From assembly GCF_038433465.1 (NCBI RefSeq), contig NZ_JAESVF010000001.1:186001-250000 (forward strand): a DNA stretch of 64,000 nt, in the 5' to 3' direction. How positions within the stretch are numbered: the stretch's first letter is position 1; each line of letters starts with the position of its first letter. A program made the position numbers and the translations under genes. This stretch comes from Galbibacter sp038433465. Its GTDB lineage: Bacteria; Bacteroidota; Bacteroidia; Flavobacteriales; Flavobacteriaceae. Positions 26,111-34,787 of the stretch are shown here, piece after piece. The notes below the pieces were generated by a model, which saw only the letters and a list, made by a program, of their open reading frames with translations, was not told where the DNA came from and searched no databases.

Positions 26111-26402
26111 GTCATTTCGAACAAAGTGAGAAATCACACGCTATTAAATTGTTTAATTGTTGAAGCGGTTAATTGTTAAAATAAATAAACTGTCATAGAA
26201 AAAACAAAAGCTGTTTATACAAAGTAGTTTGTTATTCGAAAAGTCATTTCGAACGCAGCGAGAAATCACATCCTATTGAATTGTTTAATTGTTGAAGTGG
26301 TTAATTGTTAAGATAAATAAACTATCACAGAAAAAACAAAAGCTGTTTGAAAAAGTAGTTTGTTACGCGAAAAGTCATTTCGAACGCAGTGAGAAATCAC
26401 AT
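26111..26402. repeat. Tandem 131-132 bp repeat, about 2.2 copies
   Basis: Units start at 26111, 26243 and 26374 (the last partial). Each begins GTCATTTCGAAC, continues GTGAGAAATCACA or a close variant, then TTGTTTAATTGTTGAAG, and ends CAAAAGCTGTTT. Units 1 and 2 look about 90% identical. No coding frame was seen in the surrounding 440-bp gap, which also contains a palindrome (26441-26473). Confidence 0.85.
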
Positions 26403-26440
26403 AACGAATAAATTACGACATTTTACGTTGTCTAGGATTT

Positions 26441-26473
26441 AGACCTACAAGGTTTTTGAAACCTTGTAGGTCT
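26441..26473. repeat. Perfect 15-bp inverted repeat with 3-nt loop
   Basis: Left arm AGACCTACAAGGTTT (26441-26455), loop TTG, right arm AAACCTTGTAGGTCT. The hairpin would be very stable. It lacks a following T run and is 360 bp past arsM, so it looks like a REP-type mobile palindrome rather than a terminator. Confidence 0.85.
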
Positions 26474-26522
26474 ATACAGGAGTCGAACAGTCAGAAATCG
26501 CATGAAAAATAAATAAGTAGAA

Positions 26523-27428
26523 TTGGAAAAATATTTAGACATCATAAAAAATTCGTATTCAGGGTATTTTAATTACCTCGTCTACGAAATCACCAATTTC
26601 CATTGGGAGAATTATTTTTATGGGCTACTTATTATTTCTTTAACCGTTTGGGGACTTGAAATTTTATTTCCGTGGCGAAAAAATCAGAAAATATTTCGAA
26701 AAGATTTTTGGCTAGATACCTTTTATCTATTCTTTAATTTTTTCTTGCTGAATTTAATTGCGCTCATTGCACTTTCTAATACAGCAGCAACAATTTTCAA
26801 CGATTTATTAAGTGTATTTGGACTTTCACTTTCAAGCTTTCAACTTTTTGATGCATCGCAACTTCCTTGGTATGTGGGGTTATTCATCTTTTTTGTTGTA
26901 GCCGATTTTATTCAGTGGGGAACACATATTTTATTGCACCGTGTGCCATTCCTTTGGAACTTTCATAAAACACATCATTCAGTAAAAGAAATGGGGTTTG
27001 CAGCACACTTTCGCTACCACTGGATGGAGCCCGTTGTGTACAAATCGATATTGTACATCCCTATTGCTATTATTGGTGGCTTTGAGATTGAAGCAGTTGC
27101 TATTGTTCATTTTTTTAATATTACCATTGGGCACCTTAATCATGCTAATATTGGTTGGGATTATGGTCCTTTTAAATACATCTTGAACAATCCTAAAATG
27201 CACATTTGGCATCATAGTAAAGAAATGCCAAACAAATATGGGGTTAACTTCGGAATTACACTCAGTGTATGGGATTATCTTTTTAAAACCAATTACATTC
27301 CGTACAGCGGTAGAGACATTGAATTAGGGTTTGATGATGAAGATACTTTTCCGAAGAAATTTATAAATCAGGAATTATACCCTTGGAGTTCCAAAGAAAA
27401 TTCAGAAAACAAAAAAGAATTATCTTAA
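26523..27428 (+). CDS. Fatty acid hydroxylase/sterol desaturase superfamily protein
   Basis: A 301-residue membrane protein with a di-iron active site formed by histidine clusters: HILLHR, HKTHHSV, HFRYH, HLNH and HIWHHSKEMPNKYG. About four membrane helices precede and separate them. Family members hydroxylate or desaturate lipids; the substrate is unknown. The only possible start is TTG at 26523, because TAA closes the frame at 26514 and the next Met lies beyond the first His cluster. The start lies right behind repeats and a palindrome, so the native start may have been altered. Confidence 0.85.
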   Translation: MEKYLDIIKNSYSGYFNYLVYEITNFHWENYFYGLLIISLTVWGLEILFPWRKNQKIFRKDFWLDTFYLFFNFFLLNLIALIALSNTAATIFNDLLSVFGLSLSSFQLFDASQLPWYVGLFIFFVVADFIQWGTHILLHRVPFLWNFHKTHHSVKEMGFAAHFRYHWMEPVVYKSILYIPIAIIGGFEIEAVAIVHFFNITIGHLNHANIGWDYGPFKYILNNPKMHIWHHSKEMPNKYGVNFGITLSVWDYLFKTNYIPYSGRDIELGFDDEDTFPKKFINQELYPWSSKENSENKKELS

Positions 27429-27462
27429 CTTGAAAAAGATATTTTTAATATGAAACCTAAAA

Positions 27463-27500
27463 CTGACCTATTGAAAAAGTTTTGAAAATCAAGGAAGCAG
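27463..27500 (+). repeat. Copy of a dispersed 38-39 nt intergenic element
   Basis: CTGACCTATTGAAAAAGTTT followed by TGAAAATCAAGGAAGCAG. The reverse complement of 43097-43135 matches it with a few differences. Both copies sit in intergenic DNA, just behind genes. Confidence 0.7.
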
Positions 27501-27739
27501 AAAAGGATAAAAGATAAAAAGCTGTTTGAACGAAGTGAGTTCTTTTTATCTGTGGAGGATGGTTCCGTAGATTTTCTGATACTTTTTTAATCAGTCTTGA
27601 CTTTTTTGTTTCGTTTTTGTGTCAAGACAAAAATGAAAAAATATTTAATATCATTGACACCTATCAGTTATACAATTAAGATGCTTCATTTTAATTTGAA
27701 CTGAGACTGTATTAACAAAATAACACATATAAATCTCAC

Positions 27740-27769
27740 TTGGTGAGTAAATCGAAATAAGTATATTTG
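27740..27769 (+). promoter_or_regulatory. Bacteroidota-type promoter of the ClpP-like gene
   Basis: TTG at 27740-27742, 19-bp spacer, and -7 box TATATTTG at 27762-27769, followed 19 bp later by the start codon of the ClpP-like gene. Confidence 0.75.
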
Positions 27770-27788
27770 AACTATAAACAATAAAATT

Positions 27789-28331
27789 ATGGCTAGTAAT
27801 AAAATTCAAGATAAAATAGATGCCGCTCTTTTAGAAGAAAGAAAAGTGTTTCTTTGGGGGCAAGTTGATGATAAATCGGCGAAACATGTTATTGATAGAT
27901 TATTGTATTTAGACGCAATTAGCAATGAAGAAATTAAACTGATTATTAACAGCCCTGGAGGTTATGTTACTTCTGGTTTTGCTATTCACGACACGATGAA
28001 ATCGTTAAAAAGTCCGGTTTCAACTATTTGTACTGGTTTGGCGGCTTCTATGGGGTCTATTTTACTTTCAGCTGGAGAAAAAGGAAGACGTTTTGTTTAT
28101 CCCTACGCCCGCGTGATGATTCATCAGCCTAGTGGTGGTGCTAGAGGGCAAGCTTCGAATATTGAAATTCAGGCAAAAGAAATTATTAAAACTAAAGAAA
28201 TTGGCGCACAAATTTTGGCTGATAACTGCGGACAACCTTTCGACAAAATCATGAAAGATTTTAACCGTGATTATTGGATGGATGCCCAAGAATCTTTAAC
28301 ATACGGAATTGTTGATGGGATTTTAGAATAG
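27789..28331 (+). CDS. ClpP-family serine protease paralogue
   Basis: A 180-residue protease subunit with the complete catalytic triad: Ser87 in GLAASMGS, His112 in VMIHQPSGG and Asp161 in NRDYWMDAQE. The segments LLYLDAISNEEIKLIINSPGG and GFAIHDTMKSLKSPVSTICTG are typical. It starts almost directly with the mature fold (MASNKIQDKIDAAL), so a long propeptide is lacking, and it is shorter than the housekeeping ClpP. No clpX or tig lies next to it. It is likely a second, specialised ClpP of flavobacteria that forms mixed or separate rings. Confidence 0.9.
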   Translation: MASNKIQDKIDAALLEERKVFLWGQVDDKSAKHVIDRLLYLDAISNEEIKLIINSPGGYVTSGFAIHDTMKSLKSPVSTICTGLAASMGSILLSAGEKGRRFVYPYARVMIHQPSGGARGQASNIEIQAKEIIKTKEIGAQILADNCGQPFDKIMKDFNRDYWMDAQESLTYGIVDGILE

Positions 28332-28356
28332 ATTTCCTTTCACATAAATTATTCGT

Positions 28357-28386
28357 AAGCCGACTTTTACAGAAGTCGGCTTTTTT
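28357..28386. terminator. Bidirectional rho-independent terminator
   Basis: AAGCCGACTT and AAGTCGGCTT form a stem with the loop TTACAG or shorter, followed by a T run. It separates the convergent ClpP-like gene and the 136-residue hypothetical gene. Confidence 0.85.
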
Positions 28387-28796
28387 TATTCTGTATTTTT
28401 GAATTCCGCTATTGCAACATTAACTTTATTTCCAAAACCAACATCAACAAAATTAAAAGCATCTGTGTGTTGGCTATAAAAATCATTTAATTCTTTAGAC
28501 TTTAATAAGATTTGTAATTTTAAATCTTCTTCATTTTGTTCCAAAGCGTCATAATACAAAATTCTAGACAAGGTGTGTATTGACTCTAGATGCTCTCCAT
28601 TTTTTCTTTCAAAAAATTTAATAACATCTTCTAATGTCATCTCTTTAAAAAAATCAAAATCTCCTCCAAGAAGCGCATATGCATATTTCAATTCTTCATC
28701 ACCTGATGATGTAGAAGTTTCTACATTATTTTTAAGTTTTTGTAAAGCTTCAAATAAAGCATTCAAATATCTAATTAAGTAATCCTTCTCGAGCAT
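28386..28796 (-). CDS. Hypothetical soluble protein, 136 residues
   Basis: Not recognised. The sequence is acidic and mainly helical (ALFEALQKLKNNVETSTSSGDEELKYAYA type, then MTLEDVIKFFERKNGEHLES), without signal peptide, membrane segment or cysteines. ILYYDALEQNEEDLKLQILLK suggests repeated helical pairs similar to TPR-like folds, but this is a weak impression. The gene converges on the ClpP-like gene and shares a terminator with it. The frame is clean with normal codon use, so a real gene is likely. Confidence 0.65.
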   Translation of the reverse strand: MLEKDYLIRYLNALFEALQKLKNNVETSTSSGDEELKYAYALLGGDFDFFKEMTLEDVIKFFERKNGEHLESIHTLSRILYYDALEQNEEDLKLQILLKSKELNDFYSQHTDAFNFVDVGFGNKVNVAIAEFKNTE

Positions 28797-28838
28797 AACA
28801 TTTAAAATTTATAAGGATCAATTATGCACACTTATGTA

Positions 28839-28949
28839 CTAACCAAAAAGTCCATTTTTAAAATGCTCCCAATCTGAAAAAATTAAAAACGCTATCATAA
28901 ATGAAGTTATTATTACAATAATTAGGGTAAGTAAATCTTTCTTTGTCAT
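28839..28949 (-). CDS. 36-residue small membrane protein
   Basis: ATG at 28949 opens a frame encoding MTKKDLLTLIIVIITSFM followed by IAFLIFSDWEHFKNGLFG and TAG. It has a charged N terminus, one membrane helix (about residues 6-24) and a conserved-looking DWEHFKNGLFG tail. Small proteins of this form are common in Flavobacteriaceae, as far as I recall. No function is known. Its short size makes prediction uncertain; the strong membrane-protein pattern supports it. Confidence 0.65.
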   Translation of the reverse strand: MTKKDLLTLIIVIITSFMIAFLIFSDWEHFKNGLFG

Positions 28950-29059
28950 ATACAAAACTTTAACTCACTCTAAAAATACACAAAATAACTTTTAACTTCA
29001 CAAGTATTCGAATTATTTTAGTTTTCATATCTTGTTGCTTTAATCATTCAATAAACACC

Positions 29060-30688
29060 ATGTTTTTAAAAAATCTCCTATGCTGTACGTGTATTTTAAT
29101 GTTTTTTTCATGTAAAAATGAAGCAACAAAAAATCCTTCAGCAATCCAACAAAAACGTCCGAATATTATTTTTATAATGTCCGACGACCACGCTTACCAA
29201 GCAATTAGCGCTTATTCAAACAAACTTATCGAAACTCCCAATATCGACCGAATTGCTAAAAACGGAATGCTGTTTAAAAATGCTTCGGTTACCAATTCTA
29301 TTTGCGCACCTTCACGGGCGGTTATTTTAACAGGAAAACATAGCCATATCAACGGAAAAGTCGACAATCATTTTCCTTTCGATACAACCAATGTTACGTT
29401 TCCGCAAATATTTCAAAAAGCAGGTTATCAAACTGCCATGTTCGGCAAGCTACACTTCGGAAACAACCCAAAAGGAGTGGACGATTTTGCAATTCTTCCT
29501 GGACAAGGCAGCTATATCAATCCAGATTTCATCACCAAAAAAGGAGACACTACCATTACGGGCTATGTGACCGATATTATTACCGATTACACTGTAAATT
29601 GGTTGGATAAAAAACGTGATAAAGAAAAGCCTTTTATGCTGATGTATTTACATAAAGCTCCACACAGACCATGGTGGCCAAGTCCTGAAAAGTTTGCTGA
29701 ATTTTCTAAAAAAACTTTCCCTGAACCTGAAACACTTTTTGACGATTATGAAAATCGAGGGACAGCAGCAAAAACTGCAGAAATGAATTTACTTTACCAT
29801 TTACGTTACGGGCACGATAGTAAAATACGTCCAGAAACATTAGCCGAAATGGGGAATGTACTGCCCGAAATCGAAAATGTACCTGGTGGTTTCACCTATC
29901 CTTATAGCCGAATGAATACCGAACAAAAAGCACTATATGACCCAACTATTGATGCTATCAACGCTGATTTCAAACAGCATTGGCAAAATATGACAGATGA
30001 AGAAAAAATGAAGTGGAAGTACCAACGCTATATGCAAGATTATTTAGGAACCATCTCTTCTGTAGACGATAATGTTGGCCGGTTACTAGATTATTTAGAA
30101 GCCAATAACCTTACTGAAAATACAATTATTGTTTACACTTCCGATCAAGGTTTTTATTTGGGTGAACACGGTTGGTTTGACAAAAGGTTTATCTACGACG
30201 AATCGTTTAAAACTCCACTGATGATAAGTTGGCCAGGAGTTATTAAACCAGGAACTGAAAACAATAATATGGTTCAAAATTTAGACTTTGCTCCTACTTT
30301 TTTAGATGCTGCTGGTATTAAAATTCCAAAAGATATGCAAGGCGAAAGTATGTTGCCACTTCTAAAAGGTGAAAATAGTAAATGGACGCGTGAGGCTGCT
30401 TACTACCACTATTACGAATACCCATCGGTGCACATGGTGAAAAGACATTACGGCATTGTAACGCAAGCCTACAAACTTATACACTTTTATTACGATATAG
30501 ATGAATGGGAACTTTACGACAGAATTAAAGATCCAAAAGAATTAAACAATGTTTACAATGACCCAGCGTACCAAAATATTGTAGCCGAGCTTAAAATAAA
30601 ACTCGAAAACTTACGTATAAAATATAAAGATTCTGCTGCGCTAGACCAACGTTATATCGATAAATACTTAGAGAAAGGAACAAAATAA
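29060..30688 (+). CDS. Sulfatase (formylglycine-dependent), lipoprotein
   Basis: A 542-residue sulfatase of the alkaline-phosphatase superfamily that removes sulfate esters from polysaccharides or similar compounds. The lipobox MFFSC places the lipid Cys at residue 18, so the enzyme is anchored in the outer or inner membrane facing outward. Metal-binding motif IMSDDHA (Asp42, Asp43); formylglycine motif CAPSRAVILTGKH with Cys82 as the modified residue; later TSDQGFYLGEHGWFDKRF and SWPGV motifs. The maturation enzyme (anSME or FGE) is not in this window. Substrate is unknown; iduronate, heparan or algal glycan sulfatase is possible. Confidence 0.92.
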   Translation: MFLKNLLCCTCILMFFSCKNEATKNPSAIQQKRPNIIFIMSDDHAYQAISAYSNKLIETPNIDRIAKNGMLFKNASVTNSICAPSRAVILTGKHSHINGKVDNHFPFDTTNVTFPQIFQKAGYQTAMFGKLHFGNNPKGVDDFAILPGQGSYINPDFITKKGDTTITGYVTDIITDYTVNWLDKKRDKEKPFMLMYLHKAPHRPWWPSPEKFAEFSKKTFPEPETLFDDYENRGTAAKTAEMNLLYHLRYGHDSKIRPETLAEMGNVLPEIENVPGGFTYPYSRMNTEQKALYDPTIDAINADFKQHWQNMTDEEKMKWKYQRYMQDYLGTISSVDDNVGRLLDYLEANNLTENTIIVYTSDQGFYLGEHGWFDKRFIYDESFKTPLMISWPGVIKPGTENNNMVQNLDFAPTFLDAAGIKIPKDMQGESMLPLLKGENSKWTREAAYYHYYEYPSVHMVKRHYGIVTQAYKLIHFYYDIDEWELYDRIKDPKELNNVYNDPAYQNIVAELKIKLENLRIKYKDSAALDQRYIDKYLEKGTK

Positions 30689-30694
30689 CAATCC

Positions 30695-31696
30695 TTATTC
30701 AGTATAATACTTTTTTACAACATCCAAAGCCGGTTTATTTTGAACAGTAAACCGGTTATCTTTTTCGCCTCCTGCATTTTCATTGGGAAACCATTTCCAC
30801 AAAAATCCGCCTGCAAACCAAGGCTCGTCCCAAAAGGTTTCGTACAAAGCCGTTAATGCAATTTGCTGTGCTTTTAAATTTGCCTGCTCATCTGTACGAT
30901 GATGCTCCCAAGGTGCCTTGGCAACGTAGTCTATACTTCGGTAGCCGTATTCTGTAAATAAAATTGGTTTATTTACTTGTTCAGACAGTTGTTCCATTTC
31001 TTCTTTAAAAGGTTTCCAACTCTTTTTTAAAGTAGACGCACTTGGTGTTTTTTCTTCTGAAAGTGGAAAATAAGCGTCAATTCCTATAAAATCTAAATCT
31101 TTCCAAAACGGAATCGTTTGATAAACATCCCAATTTTCAGCATACGTTAATTTCCCAGCATACACTTTTCGAACTTCAGCAATTAATTTTTTAAAAAAAT
31201 CTGGGCGATTTACAGCAAAATTGTTCAGCTCGGTTCCCAAACAAAATATAGGAATATTTAATTCCGATGCCACTTCAGCAAAATATAAAACAAAGGCTTT
31301 ATACGAAGTTTCAAAAGCTTGCCAGTTTTCCTCGGTTGTCATTGCGATATCACCCGTAAAAACACCATGACTCACCCAAAGTTGAGGCTTCAGCATTACT
31401 TCAATCCCCAAAGAATCGAACACCTTTTTATTTTGGGCAATCCCTTCTTTACGCTCACCAAACCATTGCCTTTCACTATTAAACATTATTTCAGGGTGGT
31501 CGAGCTCCTTGATAAATCCAAAAGGCATCAAGGCAACACTGTTTGTGTTAATTTGCTTTACTGCCAAAGCTTGTCGTTGGGTAATAGCATCTCGAGTGGC
31601 AACGAAGCTAACTCCATTTATTTTTCGCTGTTTTGGTGTTTCTTCTTTGCAACTATTCAGCAATAAAAAAAACAATAAAAAGGGTAAAATTCTCAT
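30695..31696 (-). CDS. GH113-like glycoside hydrolase, lipoprotein
   Basis: A 333-residue TIM-barrel enzyme, convergent with the sulfatase. Lipobox LLLNSC (Cys16). GTELNNFA contains the likely acid/base Glu and FTEYGYRS the likely nucleophile, a pattern seen in GH113 (beta-mannanase-type) and other clan GH-A members. FIGIDAYFPLSEE and GGFLWKWFPN complete the barrel. Beta-mannan hydrolysis is suggested by family similarity only. Six bp separate the stop codons of this gene and the sulfatase. Confidence 0.8.
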   Translation of the reverse strand: MRILPFLLFFLLLNSCKEETPKQRKINGVSFVATRDAITQRQALAVKQINTNSVALMPFGFIKELDHPEIMFNSERQWFGERKEGIAQNKKVFDSLGIEVMLKPQLWVSHGVFTGDIAMTTEENWQAFETSYKAFVLYFAEVASELNIPIFCLGTELNNFAVNRPDFFKKLIAEVRKVYAGKLTYAENWDVYQTIPFWKDLDFIGIDAYFPLSEEKTPSASTLKKSWKPFKEEMEQLSEQVNKPILFTEYGYRSIDYVAKAPWEHHRTDEQANLKAQQIALTALYETFWDEPWFAGGFLWKWFPNENAGGEKDNRFTVQNKPALDVVKKYYTE

Positions 31697-31819
31697 ATCG
31701 AATTAAAGGTTTTGGCTACTGAAAAATAGTCATTATTCAATTTAAAATCTTTCTAAATTAAATTCAGCAATTAAGTTCTTATCTTGTAATACGACCTAGA
31801 TTTTATACCAAGAAAATAT

Positions 31820-33115
31820 ATGAAACATATTGCAATTATCGGGAATGGTATTGCTGGAATTACAACGGCAAGGCATATTAGAAAATTAAGTGATTATAAA
31901 ATTACCGTGATTTCTGCGGAAAGTAAATACTTTTTTTCGAGAACAGCCTTGATGTATGTTTACATGGGGCATATGAAGTTTGAACATACGCAACCCTACG
32001 AAAATTGGTTTTGGGAGAAAAACAACATCGATTTAAAAGAAGGATTTGTAACTACAATAAATACTGCTGAAAAGAAACTTATTTTTGCTGATGAATCTAC
32101 CCTTACATACGACGATTTGATAATTGCTACTGGCTCAAAACCTAACAAGTTTGGATGGCCAGGACAAGATTTAGAAGGTGTTCAAGGACTCTATTCTAAA
32201 CAAGATTTAGAACTTTTAGAAGTGAATGCGCCCAACAACAAAGTTTGTAAAAGAGCAGTTATTGTTGGTGGCGGACTTATTGGAGTCGAACTAGCAGAAA
32301 TGTTACACACCCGAAAAATTCCAGTTACATTTTTAGTACGCGATAAAGATTTTTGGGGAAGTGTACTCCCAACTGGCGATGCGAATTTGATAAGTCGGCA
32401 CGTAAAATCGCACCACGTAGATTTACGCTTGGAAACCGAACTAAAAGAAATTATTGGAGATGAAAACGGACGTGTAAAATCGGTTATAACATCGAGTGGC
32501 GAAGAGATTTTGTGCGATATGGTTGGACTTACCGCTGGGGTTTCTCCTGCTATCGATTTTATAAAAAATAGCGAAATTGATACTGGAAAAGGTGTAAAAG
32601 TCAATAAATACCTCGAAACCAACATCCCAAACATTTATGCCATTGGCGATTGTGCCGAACAACTGGAACCTACTGGACTCCGCAAACCTGTGGAAGCCGT
32701 TTGGTACACAGGGCGCATGATGGGCGAAGTTGTTGCACAGACTATCTGCGGAAATAAAACTGCCTACAACCCAGGGATTTGGTTTAATTCGGCTAAGTTT
32801 TTTGATATTGAATATCAAACTTACGGATGGGTTTGGGCAAAACCAAAGGAGTACGAAGCACATTTTTCGTGGGAACATCCAAACGGAGAAAAACGCATCA
32901 CTTTTGCATACCACAAAACTACCAATGCTATTTTAGGCGTGAATACTTTCGGAATTAGGTTGGATCATCAAACCTTTGACAAATGGATTTCCGAAGAAAA
33001 AAATATCGATTTTGTAGTCTCGAATTTAGAAGAAGCTAATTTCGATCCAGAGTTTTTCCGCTCTCATTTCAAAGCCATCAAAAAGGCATTTCAACATCAA
33101 TTACAACTTGCTTAA
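31820..33115 (+). CDS. NAD(P)/FAD-dependent oxidoreductase
   Basis: A 431-residue flavoprotein of the pyridine-nucleotide-disulfide oxidoreductase class. FAD site IIGNGIAGITTARHIRKL (residues about 4-21), NAD(P) site VIVGGGLIGVELAEML, and the second FAD motif NIYAIGDCAE are clear; it resembles nitrite reductase, rubredoxin reductase or NADH oxidase subunits without the extra domains. No active-site CxxxxC is present near the FAD, so it is not a disulfide reductase. It is followed after 9 bp by a membrane 4Fe-4S protein, so the two likely form an electron transfer pair. Confidence 0.9.
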   Translation: MKHIAIIGNGIAGITTARHIRKLSDYKITVISAESKYFFSRTALMYVYMGHMKFEHTQPYENWFWEKNNIDLKEGFVTTINTAEKKLIFADESTLTYDDLIIATGSKPNKFGWPGQDLEGVQGLYSKQDLELLEVNAPNNKVCKRAVIVGGGLIGVELAEMLHTRKIPVTFLVRDKDFWGSVLPTGDANLISRHVKSHHVDLRLETELKEIIGDENGRVKSVITSSGEEILCDMVGLTAGVSPAIDFIKNSEIDTGKGVKVNKYLETNIPNIYAIGDCAEQLEPTGLRKPVEAVWYTGRMMGEVVAQTICGNKTAYNPGIWFNSAKFFDIEYQTYGWVWAKPKEYEAHFSWEHPNGEKRITFAYHKTTNAILGVNTFGIRLDHQTFDKWISEEKNIDFVVSNLEEANFDPEFFRSHFKAIKKAFQHQLQLA

Positions 33116-33124
33116 AAAACACAT

Positions 33125-34720
33125 ATGAATACAGTACAACGAAACATGTCCTTATCGGGAGAACCGCCCGTAGCGCTTAATTTTATTCAGAAGTTATCGG
33201 TTATAATCGGGATGTTCGGATTGGGTATTTTAACACTTGCCATTTTCAATGTCAACTTCCCCAACAAAACACTTTGGCTTTCCATCTCGCTAACTTCCAT
33301 GATTTTTGGTGTCTCCTTGTTTTCTTATGGTGCTTACCAACACAAACACAGCGGTATTAAAAATGACGCCGTTTGGTTTAAATCGATTTCCTCTAGAGGA
33401 TTTTTAGCATGGCTCTTAGGAATTATATTGACTGGTTTTTACATTGTCTTGTACTTTTACCCGCAATTTCTTGGCTTAAGAAGTGAAGGTGGAAATGTTG
33501 GTCTTATCGGGTTGTTCGACCCTTTAAGTGAACTTTTAAGCGGAAATCCTGCGAGTCAATGGTTTGTGTACGGAACACTTTACACCATTGCTATTTTGGC
33601 TTTCGGAATAAAATTTCTTTGGAAATATCGTCACAACCGCTACGAAGTATTGCGCACCTGTAGCGTAATGTTTTTTCAGTTGGCATTTGCTTTTATCATT
33701 CCAGAACTGATGGCGCGTTTAAACAATTCCGAAGCATATAATATTCCGTATTACGATTTAAAAAACATCTGGCCATTAAGCTATTACAACTTCGACCAAT
33801 ACCGAGTTGATGGCTTTATAAGTTCTGGCGACATAGGTATTGCTTTACTTTTATTCGGAATTGCTTCCATCCTTGTTATCACCCCAATTTTAACATATTT
33901 CTACGGAAAACGTTGGTACTGTTCTTGGGTATGTGGCTGTGGCGGATTGGCTGAAACTTCTGGTGATGCCTTCAGACAATTATCAGACAAAAGTTTAAAA
34001 GCATGGAAAATCGAACGCTGGCTCGTACACACTGTGTTGGTGTTTTCTGTATTGATGACAGTTGCCGTAGTTCACAGTTACCTCAACTACGACGCAAGTA
34101 AATATTGGCTTAACAAAGATGTTTTTCTGCTGAGTGTTGCTGTATTTTTAAGTGCATTATTTGCGGTGATTTGGATTTTCAAAAAAGACGAATTACAAAA
34201 AGATGCACGCTATGGTGCTATCGGCTTTATCTCGATGATTATCGGACTCATCGGGATTCATTATTTCAGCGGAAGTAATATTTTTATTTTCAATCCAGAA
34301 ACACTTCGAAAAACATATTCATTTTTAATCGGCTCTATTTTTTCTGGAGTCATCGGAACAGGGTTCTATCCTATTTTAGGAAGCCGTGTTTGGTGCCGAT
34401 TTGGATGCCCGATGGCCGCAATTTTAGGTTTACAACAACGCTTATTTTCAAAATTTAGAATTACCACCAATGGCGGACAATGTATTTCCTGCGGAAATTG
34501 TTCTACCTATTGCGAAATGGGAATCGATGTGCGTGCATACGCTCAAAAAGGTGAAAACATTGTAAGAGCTTCGTGTGTGGGTTGCGGAATTTGCTCTGCG
34601 GTTTGCCCAAGAGGCGTTCTAAAACTAGAAAATAAAACGCCAAAAGGACGTATTAATAGCGATGCTGTTTTACTTGGAAACGATGTAGATTTACTCGACT
34701 TAATTAAACAAAACAAATAA
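33125..34720 (+). CDS. Membrane-bound 4Fe-4S protein (NapH/CcoG-like)
   Basis: A 531-residue protein with around nine membrane segments. It has a membrane-proximal cysteine motif WYCSWVCGCGG and a further WCRFGCPMA, the CxxxCP hallmark of NapH/RnfC-related polytopic ferredoxins, and two C-terminal 4Fe-4S clusters, CISCGNCSTYCEMG and CVGCGICSAVCPRG. It probably moves electrons between a quinone pool or membrane and the FAD protein encoded upstream. The final acceptor is not encoded here. The stop is 67 bp ahead of the next operon, which has its own promoter. Confidence 0.88.
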   Translation: MNTVQRNMSLSGEPPVALNFIQKLSVIIGMFGLGILTLAIFNVNFPNKTLWLSISLTSMIFGVSLFSYGAYQHKHSGIKNDAVWFKSISSRGFLAWLLGIILTGFYIVLYFYPQFLGLRSEGGNVGLIGLFDPLSELLSGNPASQWFVYGTLYTIAILAFGIKFLWKYRHNRYEVLRTCSVMFFQLAFAFIIPELMARLNNSEAYNIPYYDLKNIWPLSYYNFDQYRVDGFISSGDIGIALLLFGIASILVITPILTYFYGKRWYCSWVCGCGGLAETSGDAFRQLSDKSLKAWKIERWLVHTVLVFSVLMTVAVVHSYLNYDASKYWLNKDVFLLSVAVFLSALFAVIWIFKKDELQKDARYGAIGFISMIIGLIGIHYFSGSNIFIFNPETLRKTYSFLIGSIFSGVIGTGFYPILGSRVWCRFGCPMAAILGLQQRLFSKFRITTNGGQCISCGNCSTYCEMGIDVRAYAQKGENIVRASCVGCGICSAVCPRGVLKLENKTPKGRINSDAVLLGNDVDLLDLIKQNK

Positions 34721-34755
34721 TACCTTTAATCGCTTTTCAACTCCAGATTAGATAG

Positions 34756-34763
34756 TATTTTTG
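34756..34763 (+). promoter_or_regulatory. -7 promoter box of the glycosyltransferase operon
   Basis: TATTTTTG (TAnnTTTG consensus) lies 24 bp before the GT2 start at 34788. The -33 region has only a weak TTTTC match near 34733. Confidence 0.6.
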
Positions 34764-34787
34764 CACACTAAATTTAGTTGCCTGTAA

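Larger units (their letters stand above)
27429..27788 (+). other. Intergenic region with dispersed-repeat remnants before clpP
   Basis: No gene was found in these 360 bp. They hold the dispersed element at 27463-27500, an inverted pair AGATAAAAAG (27512-27521) / CTTTTTATCT (27542-27551) around a GAACGAAGTGAGTTC core, a stretch containing GTGTCAAGACAAAAATG, and the clpP promoter at the right end. Confidence 0.6.

Noticed and set aside
26111..26402. CRISPR-like array
   Set aside because: Only two long units of about 131 bp with no short repeat and unique spacers, and no cas genes.
26441..26473. Terminator of the arsenosugar operon
   Set aside because: Perfect hairpin but no T run and 360 bp past the last gene.
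27429..27788. Short frames of 11-23 codons
   Set aside because: Too short, no start context or conserved pattern, and they lie in repeat remnants.
32191..32914. Minus-strand frames of 147 and 157 residues
   Set aside because: Antisense to the FAD oxidoreductase, whose motifs are clear.
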